DNA of 64,000 bases from Austropuccinia psidii (taxonomy: Eukaryota; Basidiomycota; Pucciniomycetes; Pucciniales; Sphaerophragmiaceae). The notes under the pieces were generated by a model. The model searched no databases. It was not told where the DNA came from and worked only from the letters and a program-made list of their open reading frames with translations. The stretch is taken from positions 65,454,316 through 65,518,315 of the forward strand of contig JALGQZ010000006.1 in assembly GCA_023105745.1 (NCBI GenBank). The letters run 5' to 3'. Positions 44,432 through 57,539 of this stretch are shown one piece after another. The translations under genes were made by a program, and so were the position numbers. The stretch's first letter is position 1, and each line of letters opens with the position of its first letter.

Positions 44432-46454
44432 TGTGAGCCTTTGAGATATGACCACATACCCAATAAGGTCACAAGAAAGACTCAGAATAATTATACCTTT
44501 AAGATAATTATACTAAAATTACTTAGAATAATTATACATTAAAAATAATTACTTTAAAAATACAAAAATACCATAAATTGGTACAAAAATTGATTTAACT
44601 TGAAAACCAATGAATCAACATGTGAAATAAATATACCATTGGATTCCCCATGGTAAAATACACATATACCATTTTTATGGCATATCTGTAAAGTCAATAT
44701 TTAATGAGTTATAAGGAATAATGCCTTATAAAAACCATAAATCCTTATTTATTTCAAGAACCAATGAAGCAACATGTGAAATAAATTGTACCATTGGATT
44801 CTTCATGAAAATTCACACATAAAACAATTAATGAGCTAATTTCTAAAGTTAATACTTAAGGAATTAACCTGAATATATGCACTTTTTCGGTCAATGCATA
44901 TATTCAAGGATCATAGCTAATATCTCTTAAACTATACAAGATAGAGTGATGAGCCAAAGATAAAGTTAGCACTGAATTACTGTAAGAACACAGATATAAA
45001 CTTTATTTTACAAATTATAATCAAGGTTAAAACCTATGATTAAATATTGATAAAAATCAACAGAGCTGTTGACCACTTTGTTGTGAAAGTGGTCCAAACT
45101 TAAAAAAAAGTACACAGTTGGATTCTACTAGTTCATTTGTGAAGAATTATGTAATCTTTATTATTAAATTCAGGGTACAACCCCCTGAAATCATGGTTTG
45201 AAGTTTAAAATGTTAAATTTCAACAGAAAAGATGAGTTACAAGAAAAATCATCAACATTAGAGTTTTGATGATGTAATGAAAAACTCTTGGCAGCATAAT
45301 AAGGTTATGTCAAGCTATCAGAATTCACTCTCTGAATTGCTGTAGCGTGTAGAACTTAAAAGTTATTAAAGATCAAAGTTTGTGCTTAAATTGAGCAGTT
45401 ATGATCACCTACTGTAACCTTAAATTAAGTTTAACAGTCATATGAGTGATACAATTGGTGAATACTATTATTTTATGATTAAAACTTATAAAATCCACGA
45501 AATTTGGGGTTCTGCCAAGCCTCTGATGTCATCAAACTTAGAGTTATAGTGATAACTCTAAATAATGGTGTAATAATGATGTAATATGGTTTGATCATGA
45601 TGTAATCATCCTCAAACCTTAAGATATTGATCAATTCCAGTGTATATGAACAGTACACGTCTACTAGAAGCCTGTTGAACTCTAGGAGGGAGGTATTTAC
45701 TATAAATAGAGCTCTTTTTACTCTGTTTTCCCCTCAGACGCATCAAAAACATTAAATCAATTAAATCAAAGGTAATTTCTTTATTCTTTATATATAAAAC
45801 TATTATATTATTAAAGACCAAAGACCACCTTGTTATAATCATCCATTTTGACGTGATTAAATCATTTATTTAATTGTTTTTGCTAAAAATCTCTCTAAAA
45901 CCTCATTTCCACGTAAAAATCAAGAATATTAGTAATTTTCTTTATTTTTATTTTCAATACAATTTGAAAAGGTTGTATTTATATCTTTTGGCGTAAAATA
46001 TTACAAAATTATTATATTAAGTGTTAAAAGTAGGTTATTTTCTCTTATTACAATAATTTTCTCTTTATTATTATTTTAATAATTCCTGAATTAATATAAA
46101 TAGTATTTATATTAATTTATAACTTTAATATTGGTAATATTATTGTCATTAATCGTTTTTTATCAATAAAAAACAATTTTTTACGCCTTTATTATTTGTT
46201 TGTAACAATAATAAAGTGCTTTTTCAATATATTAATTATTTTATATTAATCTATTTATTTTCTTATATTATATTTTATAATAAAAATTATATTATTATAT
46301 TTATTTAATAATATAATCATTTTACGCCATAATTATAATAATTCTTTATTATTATAATTATTTTTATCTTATTTATTTCATTTATAAGGACATTCATAGT
46401 ACAATAAGTAAAATATTAGTAATTTTACTTATTGTTTCATAGTCAAAACTTACA
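44432..46454 (+). repeat. C 3' LTR
   Basis: 2023 bp, partner of 35765-37786, with the same TATA box (45701) and inverted repeat. The right flank TTATT duplicates the left flank. Confidence 0.95.
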
Positions 46455-46536
46455 TTATTTAACTCAGAAAAGAATAAATTACCACCAAAAGGTGTGTATT
46501 TATCTTATATTTTCACTTTTTTGTCTATGAATTGCC
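46455..46536 (+). other. D leader, second part
   Basis: This restores the element D leader after the C insertion and runs to the gag ATG at 46537. AT-rich; no feature beyond a possible splice-donor-like AAAAGGTGTGT. Confidence 0.5.
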
Positions 46537-48694
46537 GTGAAAATGGTACATACCAGAAATGGAAGCAACTATTCAGTCCAACCAGATGGATGTGGACAAG
46601 GAAGACACAAGACCAAATCCAGAAGTGCCAAGTATTCCTCAAGAAAGACACATTTGGACAATGCCAGAGTTGCCCCCCATTCCCCAAGGTCTGTACCCAC
46701 ACATTTTGACATGAATTCTGAGCCTGAACTGATTCATGATGATATTTTCAGGGCTGAACCATTTTCAAGTGGCAGCAATATAAATATATCAATGCCAATA
46801 CAAAAATTGGTTCAGAGCAGCCAAAGAAGAGGAGTGGGAAATATGCCCAAGCCTTTGGCAGGGGGCCATGAACTCTTACTTGCACATTGAGAGCTTTCTG
46901 GGTCAGGAGAAGACAATAGAACTCTTAGGAGGTTGGAGCCCATTGTCTTGCAAAGACAAGGTCAAAAAGATAAAGAATTGGTTGAAGAACCAAAGTCTTT
47001 TATCCATAGACCAGAAGAAAGAGTTGGAAGTGACTCCAGCTTTGGAGACAGAGGCCCCAGTGGCGTCTACCAGCTCAAAACCAGCTCCAGAATTGTCCAA
47101 GGCTAAACCCAAAGGACCTCAGAAGACAAAGCCAATTGGCACAGACCTTTCCCACAAGGGTACAGGATCCCCAAATTGGAGCCTTCAGCCATGGACAGTG
47201 TATTCAACTTGGCCAGGAATTTGATGGAATTCACAGCCAAAGAGCAGGAAAGGATGAACAGAACTTCTGCAAAGAAATAATAGATCATATAAATTTTGTT
47301 CAATCTGGTATTCATGTAGCCCTTGGTAAATTTGATGCAAAGATAAATAAACCCAAATCAGACATAAGTGAATTAAAAAGAAATGAAAAAAGATATACTG
47401 AATGGTATCAAGTGGAAAATGCCAGAATTTATTTAATTATTAATACATGTAACAGAATTGAAAGTACATGTCAGGTTCAGATTGATGAAATGGAAGATCT
47501 TTCCATTTTTCAAGTAAATTATCAACTTGAAATTCCACAAGCTCATGTCTTAGAAATAGTTGAAAATACCAATCAGTTTGCTACACATTTAGCAAAAAGG
47601 GACAGTGAAAGGCAGAAGTTAAAGAATGAAATCATTGCAAATGTAGAACAAATTCATAAGAATTATGTACCACATATGCCAAGACATTCTACACCTTTGA
47701 CTGAAGAAAAACTTTCTGTTAAAGCAAGTTTGACCCCATTCTTAGGAGAAAATGTTATCTCTTCAAAAAATATATTATCAAATTGGAAGAATGGCAAACA
47801 TTCTCTGGTGAAGGAGAATATAACCATATTGAGTTCATCAGGACTATTGATATGTTGCAAGAAGACTTTCATATACCTGATGAGATCATAGTGGGAAAAT
47901 TAAACTCTCTGTTTACCAGAACTGTAAAGAAATGGTATTACAAGATGAGAATGGATCATGGGAAACATGATTGGTCTTGGTGGAAGTCTGAAGTGATTAC
48001 CAAATGGGCCAACAATCCTTGGAGGTTTAAAGTGGAGAATGCTTTTGAAAATTCCATTTTTAACTCAGAAAAAGATGAACCACTTACTTGGTTCTTCAAG
48101 CAGAAAGACAGATTATCTGCTTTACACCCAGATATGTCTGACACTATGACTAATATGAAAATATTAAGAAATTGTGGAGGAGAACTGGAACATGCTATCA
48201 AAATCATATGTGTGGAACCCTGTTCAACAGAGGAGTACATGAATGTAATGGAAGATATCATTACCAGGACAAGAATTGGTAAAACTTGGACTAAAATCCC
48301 TATGGAATCCAAGATGGTCTCAAAGATTCCCAGAGAGGACAGAAGAACAGAAAAACCTGTCTTGACGTGTCATAAATGTGGAAGTACTTCAAATTTAGCC
48401 AACACATGCACCAAAAAGACAAAAATCAATGAAGCTCAAGTCATTGAAGAAGTTCATTGTACTGACGAGAAAGAAGAATCTGATTCAGATTCTGCAATCT
48501 CTGAAGACACATCAGTGGAGGACTATCCCATTGAAAACATCACAGCTTTCTTTGAGGTCACAGAAGTCCATACCCACTTACCACAGTACAGTGAAGATTG
48601 CTACCATGTGATCAATATCCAGGATGCCAGAATGTGTAAGACCAAACCTGCTAGAGGAAAAGGTTATAATGCTGGAGCATCCTGTATCAAATAA
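46537..48694 (+). pseudogene. D Gag (frame b) with zinc knuckle
   Basis: N-terminus MVHTRNGSNYSVQPDGCG (46537 on), homologous to C. A TGA falls at 46888. A one-base shift near 47125 moves the frame, which then runs through FDGIHSQRAGKDEQNF, a coiled segment and, after another shift near 47780, the capsid (HDWSWWKSEVITKWANN, CGGELEHAIK). The knuckle reads CHKCGSTSNLANTC: the His of CCHC is Asn. An acidic tail and TAA end gag at 48694. The region 46784-47280 is doubly open. Confidence 0.85.
46784..47280 (+). CDS. D ORF-a: frame overlapping gag, one shift
   Basis: Open from 46784 in the +1 frame relative to gag: IYQCQYKNWFRAAKEEEWEI, LWQGAMNSYLHIESFL, ELLGGWSPLS, KKIKNWLK and EAPVASTSSKP. Near 47125 the same one-base indel that shifts gag moves it to the next frame, where NWHRPFPQGYRIPK and SAMDSVFNLARNLMEF continue to TAA at 47278-47280. 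The stop is at the same place as in C (CAAAGAAATAA). A homologue of the C and A1 ORF-a. Confidence 0.55.
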
Positions 48695-48697
48695 GTT

Positions 48698-49080
48698 TTG
48701 ATGAAAAATATTGAAGCCAAAGTCAATTTAGATACAGGGGCATTTTGCACTTGTGTGGGCAAAGATTATCTCCAAGCTATACTTCCTGAATGGAAAAACC
48801 ATCTATTACCAATAGAAGGTGTGAAATTTAGTAGTGCCAGTAACAATATGTACCCCTTGGGTATATTAGACACTAATCTTTTATTTCCACACCCAACAGG
48901 AAGCATAAGAGTGAAAACTGAGATTGTGGTGATGGACAATTGCACATCTCAGCATATCATTTTTGGAAATGATTACTTGAATATTTATGATATTGACATC
49001 AGGAATCATTAAGATATATATCTCACAATTGGAGAGAACAAAAGAAAAAAATTTCTTTTTCCAATATGCCAAAACAAATA
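48698..49080 (+). pseudogene. D aspartic protease
   Basis: Active site VNLDTGAFCTCVGKDYL intact; second motif QHIIFGNDYLNIYDIDI. A TAA after DIRNH (49010-49012) ends the frame. Same placement directly after gag as in C. Confidence 0.8.
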
Positions 49081-50600
49081 TCAATAGTATCTTCTAAAAA
49101 TGATACTTATAAGGAGGAATTTGTGTCTGATCAACTTGTTAAAGCAAAGATTAATCCATCATTGTCACCAAGGATGAGGAATGAACTTATTTATGTGTTA
49201 TACACATACAATAATGCATTTTCCTCTGGTAATGAACCATTAGGTGCTATAAGGGGATATGAAGTTTATATTACTCTTAATATTGACAGACCATATCCTC
49301 CAGTACTTAGAAGACCAGCTTATCCAGCCAGTCCAAGAGCTAGAGAAGCCTTGGAAAAACATATCCAAGAGGTAATTCAATTTGGTGTACTAAGGAAAGT
49401 AGGCCATAATGAGGAAGTTTAAGTGACAACACCTGTTATTATTCCCTGGCATCATGATAAGTCAAGAATGGTAGGAGATTTCAGAGCATTTAATACCTAC
49501 ACAATTCCAGATAGTTATCCACTCCCTAGAATTCAAGAAGCCTTGACTCAATTGTCTAAAGCTAAGTATATAACATCAATGGATAAATCAAAAGGCTTCC
49601 ATCAAACATTTTGGATGCCTAAAGCTAAGAAATTACTTAGAATTATCACTCACTGTGGTATTTATGAGTATCTTAGAATGCCATTTGGCATTAAAAATGT
49701 TCCATCCCATTTTCAAAGAATGAGGAATACCATCTTTCCCACAGAATTGTATGAAGGATGGCTTATCATTTATATTGATGATATTATCATATGGTCTGAT
49801 TCATGGTCTTTGCACATTGAAAGACTTGCAGGAGTACTTCACAAAGCTGCAGAAGTGAAAATGAAAATTTCACTTAAGAAATGCAATTTTGGTTTTGAAG
49901 AACTCAAAGCATTAGGACATGTTGTTTCTGGTTTAAGCTTGGGTATTGACAAAACCAAGTTGGCAGAAGTGTTACTTAAGCCAATACCCCAGAATAAAAA
50001 AGAAATTATATCTTTTATTAGGTATTCCAGTTATTATAGGCAACACTTGAAAGAATTTGCAACTCTAGCCAGCTCACTATATAGAATCTGTGATCAACAG
50101 ACTGTATTTGAGGTGACACAGGAGAGAATTATAGCTTTTGAGAAGATAAAGAAAGCTCTTAAAGAAGCACCTTTACTCTTCATGCCTGACTGGAATATTC
50201 CTTTTAAATTGTACATTGATGCATGTGGAGATGGATTAGGGGCAGCCCTACATCAAGTCCAAATTATTGATGACAAACCTACAGAGGGACCAGTTTGTTA
50301 TATCTCAAGACAAATTAAACCAACAGAGGCCAGATATGGTGCAAGCCAAATGGAGTGCTTTTGTTTGGTATGGGCACTTGAGAAATTACACTATTATCTT
50401 GATGGCAGTGTTTTTGAAGCAATAACTGACTGTAATTCAGTCAAATCACTTCTTAACATGAAAAATCCCAACAGGCATATGTTGAGATGGCAAATAGCCA
50501 TTCAAGAATATAGAGGAAACATGACCATAGTTCACAAAGCAGGAAACATTCACAAGAATGCTGATGGACTTAGCAGGTGGGCATTAGCCAACACTCCTGA
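49081..50600 (+). pseudogene. D reverse transcriptase and RNase H
   Basis: The RT linker and start (EPLGAIRGYEVYITL, YPPVLRRPAYPASPRA) end in TAA at 49420-49422 (EEV*VTTPV). Beyond it a 516-codon frame is open from 49423: [26 protein letters not shown] (catalytic Asp present), [28 protein letters not shown], the thumb, then RNase H ([45 protein letters not shown] near 50600). One stop is the only break in RT and RNase H, the best preserved of the four A/C/D copies. Confidence 0.85.
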
Positions 50601-52220
50601 TAACCCAGCTTATGTACCTTTGGAAGCTGAACCACAGATTCCAATTGAAGGAATTAACATAACTGATATTGGGACTGAATTCTTTGAAGAGGTCAGAGAA
50701 TCTTATAAGCAAGACAAGAACTGCCATATCTTGACTTCTTTACTAGATAAAGACTACAAAGATACATCTTTAGTCAATGCACTGGATGAATTTTGGAAAA
50801 ATTCCTATTCTGAAGGAAGATTTCACTTGTTTTATGGGATTATTTACTGTAGAACCAAACATTCTTGTGTAATGACATTATGCAGCAGATTGATTATCAA
50901 TACCTTCTTCATTAATGCCATGATAGCATCTACTCTGCACACCTGTCAGAAGACAGAACACTTGTCAAAGTGAAGAACTGTGCATGGTGGCCATCTTGGA
51001 GCAAAGAAACCATGGAATATTGCCATACCTGTGACAGATGTCAGAAGGCAAACAGGAGTACACGCAAGAAATTTGGACTTATGATCCATATTCAAGAACC
51101 AAAATCCCCTTGGGAAGTTTTTCACATGGATTGGGTCACAGCACTTCCTCCAAGTGGTGACAAAAGCTATAATGCTTGTTTAGTCATTGTAGACAGATAT
51201 AGCAAGACTGCTATATTCTTACCATGTAATAAAGATGACACTGCCATGGATACAGCTCTTCTTCTATGGAGTAGAGTTATTTCTCATAAAGGATTATTTA
51301 AGAATATCATGAGTGACAGAGATCTCAAGTTCACATCTGCACTTTGGACCACTCTTCATAGATTGTTTGGGACTAAGTTATCATTCTCTACAGCATATCA
51401 CCCTCAAACAGATGAGCTAGCAGAGAGGATGATTCAAACTTTAGAAGACATGATAAGGAGATTTTGTGCTTATGGATTAGAATTCAAAGACTCAGATGGC
51501 TTTACCCATGACTGGTGCACTCTGATACCTGCATTAGAATTGGCATATAAGACATCAGTCCATTCTTCCACAGGACAAACTCCTGCTATGTTAGAAAAAG
51601 GATGGAATCCAAGACTCCCAGCAGACACACTGAGGAAAGACTTGATTGACATTCATCCTACAGCTTTCAGCTTCAAGATGATGCTTGATAAAGTAAAACA
51701 TCATGCAAAACAAAGTATGACTTATGCTTTTGATTATGCAAAACAGAAGTGGGACAAGAGTCACAGAGTACCAGACTTCAAAGTAGGGGACTTAGTTCTA
51801 GTTTCAACCTTGAATTTTAATAATATCAAAGGCGCAAAGAAACTTAAAGATTCTTATTTAGTACCTTTTTTTATTGTGGCCTTGAATTGAGCCAATGCAG
51901 TTCAAGTGAAATTGAGTGGTGCATTGGAAAATAAACACCCCCCTTTTCCAGTCAGCTTGAAAAAACCTTATGAACCAGCTGATAAAGAATTGTTTCATTT
52001 GAGGAACCCAACTTCTTTAACTGTACCACCAGTGGAAAGAATGAAGACAGAGAGATAAAGAAAGTCATTAAAGAAAGGAGACTTAGGGGTGAAAATCACA
52101 GAGGATATCTTGTCAGATTTAGAAATCCAGTCCAGGAATATGTTGCTGGCAGAACCAGAAATACCTGACTCAGATAAACTCTTAAGAAGATCTACACATG
52201 AAAGAAGGCCACAAGCGTGA
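50601..52220 (+). pseudogene. D integrase
   Basis: The linker continues in the RT frame to about 50905, where a frameshift and a GAA-to-TAA change fall inside the HHCC finger. The frame then continues at 50970 ([13 protein letters not shown]) with catalytic residues FHMDWVTALP, MSDRDLKF and DELAERMIQ all present. TGA at 51888 and a frameshift near 52050 break the C-terminal GPY and chromodomain-like region, which ends near RRSTHERRPQA. Confidence 0.82.
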
Positions 52221-52362
52221 ATATGTCTATAAATGTGCTTTAAATTACTTGATCTGAGTAATGTAAAGAGGTTGGACAGTGGACATTAATCCCCTTTGGG
52301 GCTTTTATTCTTTATACCATTGATAAAATTGTAGTAAAATCTTATTTTTTGGTGGGAGGGAA
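52221..52362 (+). promoter_or_regulatory. D 3' noncoding segment with polypurine tract
   Basis: Untranslated end of D, finishing with GGTGGGAGGGAA against the 3' LTR. Confidence 0.7.
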
Positions 52363-54274
52363 TGTGAGCCTTGAGGTATATTTTACATACACAAATTGGC
52401 AACAATTATCTTAAAAATAAATTTTGAATTATGCATAACTCATAAGTCATGCATATATCCAAAATTGATCATTTTTGATTTCAGAAAAGATGAAGAACTT
52501 TTTATTGAGTGAGTAAGTCCATGGATGTAAAGCAAGATTTGGATTCCACACAAAAATTCACCTTGGGTAGCTCCATAGAGTGAATAAGCTCAAACTAACT
52601 CTTTGAGGTGGTAATATGGAAAATACGTCAATACCACATAAAAGATCCATGAAAACCTTTGTTTTTCTTAATTTCAGGCCAAAATAATGGGGATGTGAGA
52701 AATCCCATGTGACATATACACTAAGAATAGTGTTATGCATGTTTTGAACACTTAATATCATGGTATTTGTACATGAACTTTTGTTACACCCATAATGAAT
52801 ATCTCACTTGAAGCTTAAATTTCTATTTTGATGTAAAAATTAAGGAAGGGGGACAAAAGACATGAAAGAGCGCCAGGGTACCCAACTTCTGAGGCCTCAG
52901 AGGTGTGGACAGCTCCAAAGCTTGGATTCATGGCTGATCTTGGCCCAATTAGTAAACTAATTTACTTTGGGAACTTGGTTACCATGTCACAACTACAGTA
53001 AATCTTGAGAAAATGGCAAATAACCTGCTATTTTGATGTGCCAAGGAGGTAAAGAGCTACTTAGACTCCTGTAACCATGTCAATTATTAATTACATTCCA
53101 TGGATAAACCCCAAAAGAGTAATTAAAACCCTTTTTGGACTTGTATCCATTGATTTACATCATGGCAACCAGTAAAACACTGATATTTGCAAATGTACAT
53201 GGAAATGAGGTAAAAACTTCAAAAATTCATTAAAAACACAATTCTTAATAAATCTCTCTGAAACTTTCAGGACCAATGGAGAGCTTTAATATCAGTGGTA
53301 CAAGAAAAAAGAATCATTGTATTACTGGTAAAATTAAAAGCTTTACTTACAGTCCATTTTTGATTATTCTACATGAAACACTGAATCTTCAAAAATTCAC
53401 AGTAATTACAACCTGTGATAAAATTTCCAATAAAATTGATAACTTTGAGAAATAAATGATTCCTTTGGAATAAAATAGAATTTACAGATGTTACTCCTTT
53501 TATTCTTAACCATATTGGGGTTGGTAGTCACATAAAAGCATCAATTAAGTAATTATGATAATCTTACGTGACAACAGATGTTGCAATCAATAATCCGAAA
53601 AGGCTTATTGTTTTCTCACTCACTTACTTTTCAGTTTGCTCCATGGCACGACTCTGTGAGCTGATATTGACTTAAAAGAGGCCTCCTCTTGCTGTTTTTT
53701 CCACATCATCATCTTATTATCCATTTAAATCATTGTTACCAAAAAGTAAGTATTAGTTAAAGCTATTCTTAAGTGTTTTAATTCTTTCATAATTAATCAG
53801 AAAGACGTGAAATCATAGAATACAACTATATATATCTTTGTAACACTGTTATAAATACATTTTGATCCATTAAATCCACAATTCTATGTCAAATCTCTCT
53901 ATCTTATCTTTCAATAAGCTCTTTGGAATATTGGTGAGTGATTTATCTTTAATTCTGAAGTTTTTTCTCTAAAAAATTAGTTTTCTTCAAGAATTATATT
54001 TGTAATTATTCTTTCAAAAGATAATTACATATTAAAATAATTTTATTATTTTAATAAAAGAAGTTTTATTTTCAAAATTTTCTTGTAGTTGATTCTTGTA
54101 GAGAATTACTGCTCACTGTTAAAATCACTATTAGTGTTTAACACGTCAAAGAAATAATTCTTTGATTATTTAATTGTGGTTAAAATAAGATTTTATTATT
54201 ATATTTCATAAGAACAGACATATTGCTGTTGATTAGTAGTAATATTATCATCAGTTTCATAGTCACATCTTACA
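52363..54274 (+). repeat. D 3' LTR
   Basis: 1912 bp, partner of 33341-35251, ending CATCTTACA. The right flank GAAAT is one base different from the left flank GAAAC. The Tnp2 relic resumes here. Confidence 0.92.
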
Positions 54275-56970
54275 GAAATTGTTCCCATTAAAACTAAAGG
54301 TCAAGTGTGATTTGTAATAAGGGGACAGAAATTCATAATCCTCACCAAATAAATGTGCATTGTAACAAGAAATGTATTTTTGCGTGGATATCTGACTTGA
54401 AGGAATTTAAGTATTTCTTCATAGCAACAATCATCAAGCCGTTGTGGAATCTTTGAGCCATTGTTTGCTTCATTTTTTAAGTTCAAGAGACCATTTATTT
54501 GGGAAATCATTTCTGTTGAATCTTGTGAATGCAAAAGATAGACCAGGTTTGACTTCCGGCATGTCTTTTTTAACATTGTTAAAGATATGTTTTCTGGAAG
54601 ATTTTTATTCATTAGTATTTATTGATAGCAATTGACCATGTAAATTAAATTTTCAGAAATAACCCACATACTCTATTGTTGAATGAAAGCTTACTCAAGT
54701 GACCATTCATTTTGCCAAAGGCCCAAGTAGCTGTTTCCCTACTTGGTCCCCATCGGAGCATCAATTCAGGAATATGATTGGCAGAATGATAATTGGGTTT
54801 GCTTCTCTGATTAGAGAAAAGAATTTGGCAGGACTTTCAAAATTTTTACCAAAGTATTTTCCAATCACCAACCTTCTTCTGTGTTACATTTGCAAACATT
54901 GCAATTTTTAAACAGCTGATAAGTAAGAATGTATTATTCATAATTCCCAAAGAAATTTCTTGCCCATCAAGCTGAGAAACTAACAAGAACAAATGTAATT
55001 AGACCGTGTATAGTAGCTCCCATTATGCTGCCTTGAGACTTCCATGTTTAGCTGAGCCAATATTCTTTGGGACCCTTGTCCAGAGAGAAGGAATAGTTGT
55101 TTGTTCTACTCCTCAGCGTAACTCTGTAATATTTTCATGGTTGAAAACTCCATATGAATGGAATCATAAATCAAATCCTTCTACATTTGTTTCAGAGCTG
55201 ATAGGAATAAAGTCTGGATAATCATGGTAAGGCTCTGTCAGGGAGGACAAACCAATATGATCACTACTCTTTATATTGCTTATTGAGCTTTCTTGCGCTT
55301 TAAGCTGATTGCTTGGGGTTTTTGAATCATTCTCTTCTTGAAATGATCACTTCAATATCATCACTATCTGTGGAATAATTCTCAAACATTTCCAATTATT
55401 CTGAATTATTTCTTTTGTGTTTCCATGTTGACTCTGGAATACATAGCTTAAAAAATGCATGATCCTTGAGTAAACCCAATAATAAGTTATGAATAATGTC
55501 ACCATCTTAGTTGCATCCCAGTAAGGAAAATCTTCAAGGATTGAATAGCGTACACCTTTTTCCTTGAAAAATAAAGCTCACTCAGTAGCAGTTGAGACAT
55601 TGAGCCAGGAAGCCACATATCTTTTATGTGGACGTAACAGTCTGCTAGGCCATATATCTGTTTCAATATCTTCAATATGGTCTTTGTGGATTGTACAGAA
55701 GCTACAGAATCTTTAACCTGAGTGTGAAATGAACCCAGTTATCTTTCTAATAGCCACAATATCACCAATAACAGTCAAAATGGCTAATCATATGGTTTCA
55801 TCTGAGCTGGAATTGCTGGTTGGAAAAAAGTGAATACCCTTCCAAAGCTCTTTGAGCTCTTCAACAAGCGGTCTCAGAAGTTAATTAAGCTGTTCACTAT
55901 TTGGCTCTTTTGATCCTGGAATAATGGCTGGAATATAAATGCTTTCTGGTTTCATACATACTTCAGAAGGAAGATTGAGACAAGCCAGAATTATAGCTCC
56001 AGTGCTGGAGGTACATCTGGAATTTCCAAAGGCATTAAACCAATCAACATATAGTGAAAATGCAAGATGCCCAGGCTTTTTAAGAAATGGAGATTCTTGA
56101 TTCCCTTTGAAGTTCTTCCAAATTTCACATTTCCAAATGTCTGTTACTCAAGAGTTATTTTGAGGTTCAATGTGCAATGACAGCAAGTCATGGATCTTTG
56201 GTCTTTGAAGAAAGCATCTCAGCCAAGACTTGAATGTTTGATAGTAGAATATCTTATGGGATGAAAAATGCCTTTTCAGGGATAGATGAGGTAAATAAAT
56301 AATTTTTCCAAGTGGTTCATTACATGGTGCTTAAATTTGATGGGGCTCAAGGTACCTATGACATTTAATATTGAAATTCCATTCTACTTCATATTGGGAA
56401 GCCAAAAACCAGCATTCAGGACAGGAAACATAATTAATAAGCATAAGATCAAATCTTAACTATTGATAGACAGAACTTGGATCATTTGGTATTTTTATTT
56501 GATTTTCCTTGAATGCTTTTTCTTAATTCTTCTGCGATTTTTCTATTAAGACTTTTAAGGCTGGGAGGAGGAACGTGGATGCCTTGCAGCCAATATCATG
56601 ATAGCTATCCAATATGGCCATGATAGTTATTGCTGTAATGCCAGAGCTGTTATTTTGTACCAAATGCTGATAGGACCAAAATGAGCAATCAAAATTTGCC
56701 AATTTTGACATTGGGTCAGAATGTATTTAATTATCAAATGTCTGTTTCTGTTGGAACTTTTCAGATGCTATAGCCTGAGAAGCACATGAAGGCCTGTGAA
56801 TGGTGTTTTCGGAATCAGAATTAAAGCCAATGGCTTGTTTTTTATCTTACATTTGTTTTGAAATATTGTCAATATGATATATATAATCATTTTTGGTGAA
56901 TGCTAGGCCACAAGTGATACCAGAAGGTAAATGATGTGTTTTTTTATACATTCCTTACATAGGAAAATCT
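54275..56970 (-). pseudogene. Tnp2-family (CACTA-like) transposase, N-terminal and central part
   Basis: Reading from about 56970 downward: a Cys-pair N-terminal motif near 56940, a zinc-binding-like block (NYVSCPECWFL, then CNEPLGK), FKSWLRCFLQRPKI, DIWKCEIWKNF and then the family hallmark HLAFSLYVDWFNAFG. These are followed by GAIILACLNLP, IIPGSKEPNSEQLN and the central region to 54275. More than ten stops and several frameshifts are present. It continues at 33340 beyond element D. It would have moved a cut-and-paste DNA transposon; terminal inverted repeats were not located. Confidence 0.75.
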
Positions 56971-57539
56971 TCAGTTTTCAATAACTTTTAAAATTCACCA
57001 GGGGCTATTAAGAGGTAGGGTGTTAGCTTTAGATTAGCACGATTCAATATTAAAAAGAGAAAAAATAAGCTATTGAGTTGGCTTTTTTCAAATGCAAGGG
57101 CTATATATAAATACTTATATTTCTATTTTCAATTGGAATAAACCTGTGTACAGTTGGTACTACTGGTACAAACCAAGTTTTGAAAACTCTCATTTCAATA
57201 TATCATGGAAGAGATGACTTTCCAACTAGTAACTCATTTCACAGCTATGCTTTGAAATGTGGAGAGGAAAGGTACTGGTATACGTTGGTTCATACAGGGT
57301 TGTATAGTATAGTTCATCAAAAGCCCCATATTCAGTGGGTTTAAAACCTAATTTTTGATGTGTTGTTCTTCATAATTTGTCATCGAAAGTGCCCCCTGCT
57401 ATTATTATACTTTTTACACTGTATTCTCTTAAATATATGATTGGAACACCCTTTCATAATTAATTACCCCTTGAATGAGTTATTTTCAAAATAGTTGATA
57501 AAAATCAAAATTCTGTGTTTGTTATTACCCTCTCAACAT
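56971..57539. other. Unassigned AT-rich interval
   Basis: Upstream side of the Tnp2 relic. No gene, RNA or clear repeat seen. Confidence 0.5.

Larger units (their letters stand above)
35765..46454 (+). mobile_element. Ty3/gypsy LTR retrotransposon C
   Basis: Complete element: LTRs 35765-37786 and 44432-46454 (TGTGAGCCTTTGAG...AACTTACA, about 2% diverged), PBS at 37787, leader, gag, protease, RT, RNase H, integrase, and PPT GGTGGTAGGGA. A perfect 5-bp target duplication TTATT lies at 35760-35764 and 46455-46459. It is inserted in the leader of element D, a relative in the same orientation. At least seven stops and one frameshift are present, several of the TGG-to-TGA type. Confidence 0.95.
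33341..54274 (+). mobile_element. Ty3/gypsy LTR retrotransposon D, interrupted by element C
   Basis: LTRs 33341-35251 and 52363-54274 (TGTGAGCCTTGAGG...CATCTTACA). The primer-binding site follows the 5' LTR, the leader breaks at 35764, element C intervenes, and the leader, gag, protease, RT, RNase H and integrase run from 46455 to about 52220. The PPT GGTGGGAGGGAA precedes the 3' LTR. Flanks are GAAAC (33336-33340) and GAAAT (54275-54279). It is inserted in a Tnp2 pseudogene of opposite orientation. Stops and frameshifts show it is inactive. Confidence 0.92.
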
